A stretch of 64,000 nt of DNA from Phorcus lineatus (Eukaryota > Mollusca > Gastropoda > Trochida > Trochidae): contig OV121088.1 of assembly GCA_921293015.1 (NCBI GenBank), forward strand, positions 4,606,382 to 4,670,381, in the 5' to 3' direction. The notes below the pieces were generated by a model that worked only from the letters and a program-made list of their open reading frames with translations, did no database searches and was not told the DNA's origin. Position 1 is the stretch's first letter. The number at the start of each line of letters is the position of its first letter. Positions 34,377 to 45,521 of this stretch are shown piece by piece. The translations under genes and the position numbers were made by a program.

Positions 34377-34591
34377 ATGACCTGATACAAGAAATAAAAT
34401 CGTTTGACCAGATGGTGACAGGAGGATCTCTACAAGAAGTACACATTGTAGCTCATGATGACTGGCAGGTCCTCTGGGTGGAGGAGCCGATGAAGAACAA
34501 ATGGACCAAAGTTTCAAGGACTGATCAGAAGGATGTTGATGTGATCCGCAAATTGCTTCAACCCTCTTCAGAAGCCTTGCTATTAACTTAA
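34377..34591 (+). CDS. Gene B exon 3: C-terminal end of macro-like domain
   Basis: The acceptor caatctttttttcag is followed by ATGACCTGATAC, read in phase 1 as DLIQEIKSFDQMVTGGSLQE, then VHIVAHDDWQVLWVEEPMKN, ending at TAA (34,589-34,591). It supplies residues 505-575. The exon has no start codon of its own and is recognised by homology with gene A exon 3 and by frame continuity. The three exons total 1,728 nt from ATG to stop, exactly 576 codons. An ATTAAA at about 34,875 could be the polyadenylation signal. Confidence 0.88.
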
Positions 34592-35375
34592 AGCGGGAGT
34601 CAAGGATAAGTTTGAATAATTTAACCAAAGGCAAAGTTAAGCGTTGAGCAACCGAAGTAAAGTAGCTAATTTTCGCTATCTGTTGCCACCCTTGCTCACT
34701 TCGTTGGCTCACAGGAAAAACTGGTTTCGCAACGTCAAACTTAGCCTTTGATTTAACAAAGTCAAACTGTTCTTTATGTGCATATTTTCAAAATGTACTC
34801 TTCTTAAAGCGTATCTACGCAACTTGCCAAGGTCGTCATTTGTTTGAATCAATTGAATGATTATTAGTACGCTGATTAAACCACAGTAGCTATAGCTTAA
34901 CTGATTCATTTTCAAGAATTGCTTTATTTGCTTTAATGTGGGGGTAACATTTGTGCATAGCTTGGAATTGTTTTAAATTTTGTTTATATTTCAATGCTAT
35001 TTCTTGTGTCCTAAAATGTTTTTCAAAATCATTAGAAGTCATTTATGTTTTATCGCTTATTCTAATAGACAGTAATTAAGATTCAAGGAATATTTCACTT
35101 ATTTCACATATGGTTCACTATGCATAGAAAATAATGCCAAGATCAAAACATGTTGTTGTGAAGTCTATCTCAACAGTGATATGCATCCAAGGTAATAGTT
35201 GGCACAGCGTGTCTCGGCTGCATAGTTGAGGCAAATAGATAAAGAAGATCCATCTATAACAATGTCTTGGTTTTTAAGAATTTTGTCTGGGAATTTATTT
35301 GCATCGAATTAGTTAAATTTCGATTAACTGGTGCCCCGCAAATATTCAAAGGGGTTGGGGTGATAGACATTATAA
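34592..35375. other. Intergenic, non-coding
   Basis: Sequence downstream of gene B with no recognisable gene or element. Confidence 0.55.
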
Positions 35376-35514
35376 GTTACCATGTGTCCGCGAGTTTGAT
35401 ATGGAGATATATCATGTGTTCAAGTTAAATATCAAACGAGAACGAAGTACGAGTTTGATATTTGACTCGGACACATGATATATCTCCATAACAAACTCGC
35501 GGACACATGGTAAC
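35376..35514. repeat. Long hairpin: 62-bp inverted repeat with 15-bp loop
   Basis: The left arm 35,376-35,437 (gttaccatgtgtccgcgagt start) pairs with the right arm 35,453-35,514 (end cgcggacacatggtaac), with about four mismatches in 62. The loop is gagaacgaagtacga. It could be a short fold-back MITE or a transcribed hairpin. Confidence 0.93.
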
Positions 35515-35669
35515 GTATTTATCTCGACGAGGACCCTTATTGTATGTTTTGAATATGGCTTGAAAGATTGGATGGGTCAAAATGGCGGCTGATCTTGTCA
35601 GTATAACTTTTTTATTTATCAAGTTACAAAAATGATTTTTACCCCACCGTTTAGAACACGAACAGTATA

Positions 35670-35696
35670 GTCTAGTACCGTGCAGCGGTACTAGAC
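35670..35696. repeat. 11-bp perfect stem with 5-base loop
   Basis: gtctagtaccg / tgcag / cggtactagac. The words cgtgcagcggta recur at about 48,905, so it may belong to a dispersed repeat. Confidence 0.8.
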
Positions 35697-35850
35697 GGTA
35701 AATGCAGATTAACAAAATTAAATACACATAACGAGTATTGCAGGGCTTATTTAATTTTGATTGTTTGGTCACGTGACCTCGTATACACGTTCCACCTTGG
35801 AAACGTTCGATTTGAAGCGTTGCTAAAATCTCCGTAGTTTTCTGACTGTC

Positions 35851-36103
35851 ATGGCCGACCGTCGTGAAAGGAGCGAGTTAGTGTGAAATTGTCGGGCGCA
35901 CAGAACATGCAGGCATCACTGGGTGGCATAACGAACTTGTTGGATGTGAATGAAGAGTCGATGATGACCTCGACTGATACTTGTATAGATTGGTTTTCTG
36001 GTTCAACCTTCCAATCTCCACCTGCGAGCTAGTGAACAGACAGGCCGTTAGCAAGCCTTTGACTTGTCACGATTTCTTCTCGGCACCAACGTTTCATTTG
36101 TAG
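35851..36103 (+). pseudogene. Decayed coding-like stretch, unidentified
   Basis: ATG at 35,851 gives MADRRERSELV and a stop. The next frame reads KLSGAQNMQASLGGITNLLD then VNEESMMTSTDTCIDWFSGS and a stop. A third stretch reads VNRQAVSKPLTCHDFFSAPT, ending at TAG 36,101. Base composition is G/C-richer than the surroundings. The succession of sensible frames broken by small shifts suggests a dead gene or transposon protein. I do not recognise the family. Confidence 0.35.
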
Positions 36104-36618
36104 GAGAGTTTACTCTTGTTCCAGCAGTGTGATTATAAGATATGACTTTAATAAATGGGAAGACACACTGAGCGTGTAAAGGTAGTGTTCAACAAACCAG
36201 CGTAACGTAGCCTTTGTTTATAATGGGACAAAGGAGATAACTCTTGTCAGCACGTCGTCTCTCGTTACTAGGGTTGCGCGTGACCCAGTTTAACATAGAA
36301 AAATATACCTATGGCACATGACCGCTTTTGACCAATGAGTATCCGACATTGCTGTCCAAGTCGAGATAAAGAGTGATATAAGCATTAACTTCTTTCCAAT
36401 ACACATTTGTTCTGTAAAATATCAGAATACATCAATTCATTCAAGAAAATAATTGAAGGTACCTTCGTACACGTGTATAAACTAAAGCAGAATGGTAAAA
36501 CACTATTCTGCACTCAACATGACTATAGAGTTTGTAACTGTATGCTAATAAGTAAGCAATCGTGCATATTGCTTATCATTACCCACGTGGGACTTCGTAA
36601 AGGGGTTTCATAACAATC

Positions 36619-36642
36619 TGTTATGACACATATGTCATAACA
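36619..36642. repeat. Short palindrome
   Basis: tgttatgaca / cata / tgtcataaca, a perfect 10-bp stem. It could be a binding site or cruciform-prone sequence; no function is assigned. Confidence 0.8.
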
Positions 36643-36943
36643 CCTTCGAGTGATTTGATTGGCTGATAAATGAGTTTTGACGTTACCGGTACTACTTTCA
36701 TCAGCTTTTTCATTCATGATTTCCATTCATGATTTCCAGTCATAAGTTTCGTTCTTAAGCACACGAAAAACGAGAATTTTCATAATATAATCGAATAAAA
36801 CTTAATTTTCATTGTGGCTACATGCAAAGCTTTTCTTTCCTTTAATTACTGAAATGTCCGTAAATGAATAGAAAAACGATACAATCTAAATAAGTAACAA
36901 AATTCGTTTGCTAGAAGGTCTATCGGGACTCATGTAAACAAAG

Positions 36944-37166
36944 ATGGCGTCACCCGTAAAAAATCAATGATTTGGGCAAAATCTGTGAAAAAGTTATTGA
37001 ACGAGTTGTGAATGTTATTCGGCCTTTGAACACTTTCAGCTTATATGTTGTCAAGACTTCTCAGGGGGAAAAGCAAGTACCTAGATATAGACTTACTGTT
37101 TTGCCTGTTTCGCCAAGCGTCGCCGTATTGTTTATGTACAGTGACTTGTCCTCTGATGAAGACTAG
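36944..37166 (+). CDS. Unidentified short open frame, possibly with one frameshift
   Basis: An ATGGCGTCACCC start at 36,944 ends after eight codons. A +1 shift leads into an open frame reading GKICEKVIERVVNVIRPLNT, FSLYVVKTSQGEKQVPRYRL and ending YSDLSSDED. The acidic C-terminus and mixed composition look more like protein than chance. I know of no family match. It may be an exon, a small gene with a sequencing or natural indel, or a transposon remnant. Confidence 0.3.
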
Positions 37167-37246
37167 TTGCAATTGAATGAAAAGTTTCTTTACCAGTTGA
37201 CTGTTTTTGAGACATAAATTTCAATGTTATTCCCTTTTGAGGCCAA

Positions 37247-37480
37247 ATGTTCTGCGTGCCATTGAAAACGTATCTTGTTATTCCGTTGTTCCCGAACAGA
37301 CTTTACCCACGTTACGACTCGCCACGGCCGATTGACGTTGAGCCGAGATTTAGGTCACGTTTATCAGTTCAAAATAAACTCGTCAAGGCTCGTGACAAAG
37401 CAAAACTATTTCACTTGGGACATAAACTTGATATGAAAGGGGAAGCTCGTTTGATATCCTATAAATTCGTTTTAATATAA
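37247..37480 (+). CDS. Unidentified short open frame
   Basis: 77 codons rich in Arg, Lys and Pro (PRYDSPRPIDVEPRFRSRLS, then VQNKLVKARDKAKLFHLGHK), G/C-richer than the surroundings and close downstream of the previous frame. The basic helical C-terminal part could bind nucleic acid. No family recognised. It may belong to the same unit as 36,944-37,166. Confidence 0.3.
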   Translation: MFCVPLKTYLVIPLFPNRLYPRYDSPRPIDVEPRFRSRLSVQNKLVKARDKAKLFHLGHKLDMKGEARLISYKFVLI

Positions 37481-40400
37481 TGGTTGAATCAGTTTGTGAT
37501 GCTTGGTTGTCGAGAGCGACACATGCTACCTTGGCCATGCAACAATTTTCCTGCTTGTGTAACTTGATGTCTTGACAGTTATACTTCTGTTTACTTTCAA
37601 TGAAAGCTTTGTGTATTGAGTTTGTGGATTTTGCCTCATTTCATTGACCAGTTCACCCTGCTGAATCTGATTTTGTATCAGCGAGGATCCTACATCACCC
37701 TGATATCATCAAGGAAAATGCCTCGTTTCGCTTCATGTAACCAGCAAATGGAATGACTCGACCAGTATAGGCTGAGTCAAAGATGATTCGTGTCAGATTC
37801 TTTTCGGAGAACATTTCATTGATTTATAATTTCTTTTCTTTTCTTCCTTTATTGCCCTCATTTGTTGTTTACTGAAGGCAATGGATAAGTTGGTTAATGC
37901 TAAAATAAATAATAATTGGCGTGTTTCTGAATTCCTGACGCTGAGGTAAGACAATGTTGTATGTAGTTAAGAAGATGGTAAAGCAACTTTTTGCTTATAG
38001 CTCAGTATACTTTATTGCAGTAATTGCAGTCGATAATCTAATGTCATGAAAGAATAAGAACTTACTTTTTCAATAAAAACTCTTCACGCTAAAGAGTAAC
38101 ACTAAATTCAGTCTAAAATTTATTTTATTTTAATTGACTTGATATCATTTCAGAGGATAAGGATATTTGTACATACTTGTATTTCACACGTTTTACACTC
38201 TTTAATCCCCTCGAACCAAAATAATACATGTAGGACACGATAATTTTCCAATCAAATTTTTTGGTAAATATATTTTCAACCCCACCATGTCTAGTCTATA
38301 GTGATTTTACATTAATGAGAAAATACGACGTTATGGGTTTTGTAGATATGTGAAATAATCTTAGATTCCGAGGTTTTTTCAATGACATGTATACAGTCAG
38401 GACTGTTTTTAGGAGAAATGAAAGCACTTAAATGAATTGAGAAGAAGCGTTTAAAGGGTAAAGCGAACGTAAAATATCTCCTTTCGAGTGGCCGTGAAGA
38501 ATTGACAAGTGTACATTTCAGTTGTGGCGATTTAATGTTTGAAATTATAGACAAATACTCCTTTTTTCTACTTAGACAGACTATTTTTCAGGAATTATTT
38601 CAGCGATAAATGACCTCGTTCAATAGCCTTAGCTCGTGAACTTGGTTGACGATCCTTTTCAAAAATTGATATTGAATTGAAAATTGAATTGTTATTTATT
38701 ATGTATCGTGACATAAGTAGTCATGATAGATATATGTTGCCCTGAATGGATATTTCAATTGTAACAATTATTAGACATATGTAACTATTCATAAATTTAG
38801 GAAACCAAACTCACGAACACAAGATGAAGTAAAAGGGAGATAATCCATACTTTTCTGAATGCAATAATCTAATCATTGTTGATGCTGTTCGTTCACCGTC
38901 CTTGTTATTTATTGAGAGATAACTACAACTCCGATGTATTCGTCGTTGGAATCGCCTTTCAATTTTTTTTTAAAATATAAATTTTGTTTTACATGCTCTA
39001 TAAACACTTAACAAATGTAAGAATGTTTAATGTGATACCTAGCTATCAAAATAACCATGAACGAGCTCGTTGCATCTGCATTAACGCAAATCCATGTAGC
39101 TGATTTTGAAAGAGATCACAGAGGACTCGTTTTAAAATCGACTCGACCCTTATGATGGAATGTCCGCGGGGTTATAGGTAATAAAATATGCTTTAATGTA
39201 AAAAGTGAAAAATGTATCAATGATAGTGTTTAGACATTAATATCTATTAACATTTAACATACCTTGCATTTCACTGGATATCTTCCTGCATATTTGTCCT
39301 CTAATTCTATTTGCAACTAATTAAACAAAAACTGCAATTAAAAACTGTAAAAAAATCGAACATGCGTAAACTCGAACTGGCAGAATAGATCGAACATCTT
39401 CGATAACGAATGTCCTAGTCCTCAAATGATTTCACATACTGTACAAGCACATCATTACCTCGAAAGAGTCATAGCCTTTTTAAATATTTCTGATTAAACC
39501 ATTTAAACTTGGCCAGTCTGAGTTAGATCAAATGTGATCCAAAGAATTCTTTTCAATTCTTCGAACGGTCGGGGGTTTAAACAACAAAGAAAGTTGAGAA
39601 CAATCGTAGAGTCGCATGTTCTGATGTTCGTGATGTTCGCTAATCGCAATGATCCCAACAAATGCGTTCTGTCCCAGAAGCTAAGGGTGAGTATACATTT
39701 CGTTCTGCACGATCGCCACAATAATTCTTATTAAACGGGTTGACGTGATCGGTTTGTGTATGATTAAATTTTGAATACAGTAAACTGGTAACATAACATG
39801 CACCTCTACGGAATGTTGTCAGACCGTAGGAATGGAAACCAACGGCCGAGTTCGTATCCCGGTAATGGCAATATTATGAAAATTTCATCCTCAGTGCAAG
39901 GTTGATTTACAGCAGACGGAAACATTCTCTTTCTGAATCAATATCACCTAGTTAAATATACAGACTCGTTCTGCAGTATTATGTTATATAACGTTATCTT
40001 CTATCGGACAACGACAAACATATTTGGAATGAGGGCAATTTCAACCTCAAAAGTTCACTTTCGGAAGGAATCACAACAAATGCGGAAGTATAGGATAGTA
40101 TCAGGCGTTCTTGAACTAAATGGGCGAAATACGTTTTAACATTCGTAAGCGAAATATTTTGCGTTTACGTATTTCATAAAAAAGTTTAAAAAATTAGAGC
40201 GGCTGTAAAATCCTTCCAATGTATCCATGATTAGTTAAAAAATTCCATCTATTTAAATCCTTTGGTTTATGCGTCTGCGCAATGGTTATAACATATTTTG
40301 TTTTAGCATTTATGAATTTAAAAACACGGAAATAGGCCTCGAAACCATTTAAACCCTTTTTTCAATAACAATGATCAATCTGTTAATATTTGCCAAAAAC

Positions 40401-41399
40401 CAATGAAATGAAGAATCACAATTCTTACTCATTTCAGGCTTGAAAGATCAGCAGAGGAAACTGACCTACCGTTTTAGTCTCCTGCTACAGTTATTGTAAC
40501 CTAATACAAAACAATCAAACATTCTTAGGTAGAGGTTTTATTCTGCATTCTTCCAAAAACCTATTCTCAATTACAATTAAAAAACTCACCTACAAATTAA
40601 AATCCTGTACCACTGTCTATCTTTATTTTCAATTTTCATCGTTGATATCGTATTATCTCTATAAAACTGTCTCGTAGTATTTATGTTGCATATTCACACT
40701 TTAATTAAAAGTTATTTTTTAAATCGCATGCTTGCAAAAACAACGATTAGACGAATAAAGAAGATCGATCTCCATAAAACTGTAAAACAGACGCTTGCTA
40801 TAGCCATAAATGTTCTTCACCCTTGCAAACAATACGCGAGGAGTATCTCAATTTGGACCTTTGAGAATTCAATCGAAGAGCTTGAAATCCTCCTTCCTCA
40901 TATCCCCCCTCCCCCCTCCCCCCTCCTTGAAGTGAACCAATGGTTGTCTTATCCTAAAGAAGTCACTGTCGTTAATAAACAGTTGAATTTTAAGCATGAA
41001 CATTAAAAGAACACGAAGAAAACATGTTACGACATATTTGCAAGACTCGCCTTTGTTTGCGTCACCCCCTTTTAGTTAATACTTTTCTAAAGAAACCTAT
41101 TTGGCAAAAAACAAATGAATATCTATGCGTTTTTCATTGAAAAACTTAAGACATATTAGCATACATGTACTATTAATAACTTTAACATTGTATCATTGCA
41201 ACAATCCAAATACCTGTTCTCTTCGTGGTCTAGTTCATTGTTGGAATTTGTGCTATTGCAGACAGTGTGATCCAAAAATAATTATGTTATGTTTTGATCA
41301 CTAAATGGCATGCATTTCTGATTTTAGCTTATTGTAAGAATCGAGAATTTTCATGCAAATACATCCTTATTATCTTTGAATTTGAAAACAACAAATTAT
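37481..41399. other. Non-coding, AT-rich
   Basis: No gene that I can support. A C-rich simple run (ccccctccccc) lies at about 40,903-40,924. The open frame at 39,534-39,734 ends in a donor-like aagggtgagtat but lacks a clear acceptor, and is left uncalled. Confidence 0.5.
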
Positions 41400-42265
41400 A
41401 ATTAGTTGTTTCCTTTTTACAATTATCGTAATGTACAGGTACAACATAAACAAAGAAAAAATATACAACTGTTTGAGATTCTCTTCAATGTGTTCAGGGA
41501 CATGTGTTGATGGCGTTTGAAACCTCTAATCATATCCATCAGACAATTAAACGGCCCATGTGGTCGTGTTGAAACTCGTTAAGAAACGTAAAATACGACC
41601 GTTAAACAGGGACCGACATTCAACTCATAATGAAGCTACTTTGAGGTGTTCTGTAAAATATCATCTTATCTCGTTAATAATGTTTCTTTGATAAATTGTT
41701 TTAGTTTACATTTGAAGTAAATTAATGAAATTGTACTGATGCACACCCCTACAGATGTACATGTAGTTGTGTTCATTGAAATAGAATGCACGCTCAGTGA
41801 AAAAGTATCTATTGTTCAGTAAAATGAATTATACCAGCTACTGCCAAATGTAAAATGTTGCATAGAATTAAAGTTTGCTATGAAATAAAAGGTTTTGATA
41901 AATGACCCACTGATAGAAAATTCAAGGACTAACGTAATTTTAGGGTGGGTTTTAACATTGAAATGAAGATAGAAAATTTCAGGATGAAATCGGAACTTCG
42001 TATTTGATAAGTTATTTAAATAACATCAAATGGACATGATATGTTAGCTTCTTTTCAATTTTCTTCTTGAATATTCGAATATCAAAGACTTCGGAGAATG
42101 AACTACATATTCCTTTACGTGTACGCTGTTTTAATGAAATAATACCTTATACTCGTCCCTTCAAGTCAATTTGCTTCAGCAAAATGAATAAACCAAGTCA
42201 TCACTGCGTTACTTTTGGCACATCTTCATTCAAAGAAACTGCCATAAAACTCTTAAAATAATATT
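41400..42265. repeat. Diverged long duplication, copy 1
   Basis: Shares order and words with 44,440-45,000. Examples are caggtacaacataaac versus acagatgcaacataaa, and the stretch after acggcccatgtggtcgtgtt versus gggcccatatgtccttgtt. An open frame at 42,067-42,261 (CFNEIIPYTRPFKSICFSKM) has a weak counterpart in copy 2 (CFKGFDFRTLHRPIGHVRS). It may be an old duplicated exon, but this is not secure. Confidence 0.5.
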
Positions 42266-44439
42266 ATTTTCAATTTTTCCAAAAGATTAAAACTATAAAG
42301 TAACATGTATCCAACTTGTAATCAACAACCTATATGACGCAATCCTTTATGTCAATAACTGGCATACCATTTACCGAAATGAGTTTAGATAATTCTATTT
42401 CACAATGAAGATACCACGTATGAACGAAGATTTGGGACAAATGTGAATAATTAGAGGTATTGGTAACACGAAGGAAGCGATTAACTGAGAAGCATTTCAT
42501 ATGAGTAAGAACGTAATGCTTTTCAAGATGTGTAAAGTTTGGAAAGTATTATTTGATTATCTCGAAGAGCTGGCTTCAGGCGTTTAACATCCAATTGTTA
42601 GAAACATGTTCTATAGTGAAAAGCGATCCACTTTAACATCACATTTGGTATAACATTACAGTTGCCAAGTTGAGATGTTAAACTGATAAAGCTAATGTTG
42701 CGTGACTCTGCAAGATCAAATTCAATAGTATTTTGTGCATATTTCCTCTTTCATTTCTTACAACTTTCTATGCTTACAGGTGCAATATAGGCAGAAATGT
42801 TGTTTCGGGGCTTCATTTAAGGGGCACTTGCCAATTGTATTTTCATATTCACGAGCGCCCAAACCCACAGTCCAAAATAACAAATGATAAAGGATGTTAG
42901 CTTTTGTGAAATATCTTTCTCCTAGGCGAAATGATTTATCATTTACTTACTTGAACCTAAAAACTTCAGTTAATGTAAAAAAAGCATTGTTGCATCGAAG
43001 ATAACCAAAATACCAATTCAAACAAACTCCCTCCTTTGAGATTTTAAGCAGTCTATTTAATCTTATAAAAAGATAACATTTTCAAATACTTTACATCAAA
43101 ATTGGCACGGTTGATTTTATTTAATGTTTCCCCGTTATCACAGGTATTCGTTATGAATAACATCAATTGTCACATCATATCATAAATTACCTCCTGGTTA
43201 TTGATCGTGCAGATATTTGATTCTTCAATGCCTGTATATCGTTGATTAGTTACAAATTGTGACCACTCATGGAGATGATAACCTTCCATTGTTATTATCG
43301 TGATTGATGAACAAACAAAGATAACGTTTTTATGTGAATGATTAATACACATAACATCACACTCAAACACCCTTTCTATATCAGTGCCCACCAGAGTTAA
43401 TATCTAATTTGAGTAATTAAACGAATAATTCTTTGTGAGTTGCAATGAACGATATTGGAAATCTGAGAAGCGATGATGTCAGATAAACCAGTGGATTCAG
43501 AAAACACTGTAGAGACCAATTTCAAATCTTCAAAGTACGAAGTTAACATTTCATTTACATTTGATGGATTGAACGCATATTGTATTGAATTTGTGTGAAT
43601 ACGTAAAAGAAGTACAAGATGAACCTTGGTCAAATAATCTCTAATTATCTGAAAATCCCTACTGGAAAACCATGAGAAGTTTGTAAAACAGAGCAACACT
43701 TCGTTTAAATGAACTGCAATTGTTATTTGCTAAATGTCTGTGACCAAGATTTCTTGGAAATAACGATTGGTCGAGAACTAGTTAGATAGGTACTGTCTAA
43801 GATTCAGAGGTTGTTCTCAACATTTCAAGGAATATTCTGCATGTACTGAATACTGACTGAGCCTCCTGCCTGCCCACATGCAAGTGGACTATCAAATAAT
43901 ACCTGTATGCACAGAGACAATTTCATGGATCACTAACGTACCAAATCAGATGCTAAAGACCTTTTGACATTTATAGTCACATCTTAGGTCATTTGGCCAC
44001 ATTAATTTTTCTCATTGTTGATAATCATGTTTGCTAAAATCTTTTTATCTCTTATAACATTTTGCCAAAAGCCGAGATAAAAACGTAACCGATGAATATC
44101 GACCGAGGTTTGAAGATACTACAATGAAAACATAAATTAAGCATGTACACTTAAGTTTATTCTCGTTTTATTAAGATCTTGTTCAATTTTCTATTAAAAT
44201 CGGCGCTTTTTCATGCTTGAAGGGAAGGAGATTGACTATCACCATAATTATTGTTCCTTTCGAATTATGCCGTCGCAGTATTTTCCAAAGAATTACCATG
44301 TACTTTGGCAATATAATTTTCTTTGCATTGCTTAGATTACAGTCAAAAACCGTTTTGATAATTACTTAATGAAACATTTTTATACACAATGTATATTTGT
44401 ACGATGAATCATTTTCGAATGTGAACACATATTAACAAT
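42266..44439. other. Mostly non-coding spacer
   Basis: AT-rich with no transposon recognised. It contains one minus-strand open frame listed separately. Confidence 0.5.
43397..43699 (-). CDS. Unidentified minus-strand open frame
   Basis: 100 codons reading IQYAFNPSNVNEMLTSYFED then LKLVSTVFSESTGLSDIIAS, with balanced composition unlike the nearby low-complexity frames. No domain recognised and no support from duplication or splice signals strong enough to call an exon. Confidence 0.22.
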   Translation of the reverse strand: MLLCFTNFSWFSSRDFQIIRDYLTKVHLVLLLRIHTNSIQYAFNPSNVNEMLTSYFEDLKLVSTVFSESTGLSDIIASQISNIVHCNSQRIIRLITQIRY

Positions 44440-45000
44440 TGTCATTAACGGTACAGATGCAACATAAATTGAAAAACATTATCCATCATTACAAATTGTC
44501 TCTCTTGAGTTCTGCAGCATGTGTTTATTGCCTTCTGGTTCCATCATTAGCAAAATTAAATGGGCCCATATGTCCTTGTTAACGCATATTTGGAGACGTA
44601 AAGTAGATGCCTACACTAAACAGACACCAACACCCTACACTTAAAGCTGATTAACTGTGGACTGCAACAATGTAAATGCGATTGCAGAGGTAAATTTTTG
44701 AAATATGTTTTTGCACCAAGGAAACTGCTTTTGAAAAAGAATAGTTTATTACATATAAACGTATATATTTTTGAGAAGTTATACACAAAAATAAAGTGTA
44801 TATCTTTCATCTTCATACAATGGCACATGATGAAACCTTGATGAATTCATGTTTCAAAGGTTTTGATTTTAGAACGTTACATAGACCCATTGGACATGTA
44901 AGATCGATAAACCAGTTTCACCAAGAATTGCCAAAGAGTTCCGTCTATATTTCTATAGTGCTAAGTATAGGGAAATAACTCAAACTAGTTAACCTTTAAC
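44440..45000. repeat. Diverged long duplication, copy 2
   Basis: Partner of 41,400-42,265 (see there). Confidence 0.5.
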
Positions 45001-45065
45001 AGCCATGAACTATTCCCTTAGCCTTCGTAAATAACTTCATATCAAAAGCGTAAAAGCATATGTTT

Positions 45066-45521
45066 TCTCCCCACAGAGGTAGCTCCGTCATAAATTCCTA
45101 TACCACCTGTCTTCATTCGAAGGTTTCTTGTGCACGAAATGTAGAACGCTTATTGGATGCAATCAAAGTTAGTTGTGCAATCAGCGACGCCGTTTCAAAA
45201 GTTATCATTCATTATTTCCGTAAGCTTTCCAAAAGCTAAACTTTATTCGAATAGCACCTTGCACTTTGAGTCGTGTTTACAGAACACAAACACCTCATTT
45301 TGCGACCGTTTCATTGCACAGGCCTGTGTGACAACAAATATATACATGCATTCGTTGTTTTCATTGGCTGAAATCGTTGTTTTCATAAGCTGAAATATAG
45401 CCAGGTAGTTTTAAGTTGCAATGTTGTACCGCTAGGGGAAACAGCCAGAAGACCGATAAACCTTCGAATAAGACAGAGGTTGTATAGAAATTTATGACGG
45501 AGCTACCTCTGTTGGGAGAGA
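45066..45521. mobile_element. MITE of a two-member family, copy 1
   Basis: Long terminal inverted repeats are present. The left end (tctccccacagaggtagctc, about 45 bp) pairs with the right end (tgacggagctacctctgttg and onward). Both contain gctccgtcataaatt and an acctctgtc-type inner border. About 455 bp with no coding capacity. The same family occurs at 48,133. No clear target duplication, so the superfamily is not assigned. Confidence 0.85.

Noticed and set aside
39534-39734. Open frames on both strands with a donor-like aagggtgagtat
   Set aside because: No matching acceptor, no family text, and equally long frames on both strands suggest chance.
39820-39870. tRNA-like B-box word gagttcgtatcccggtaatg
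   Set aside because: No A box, acceptor stem or cloverleaf could be formed around it.
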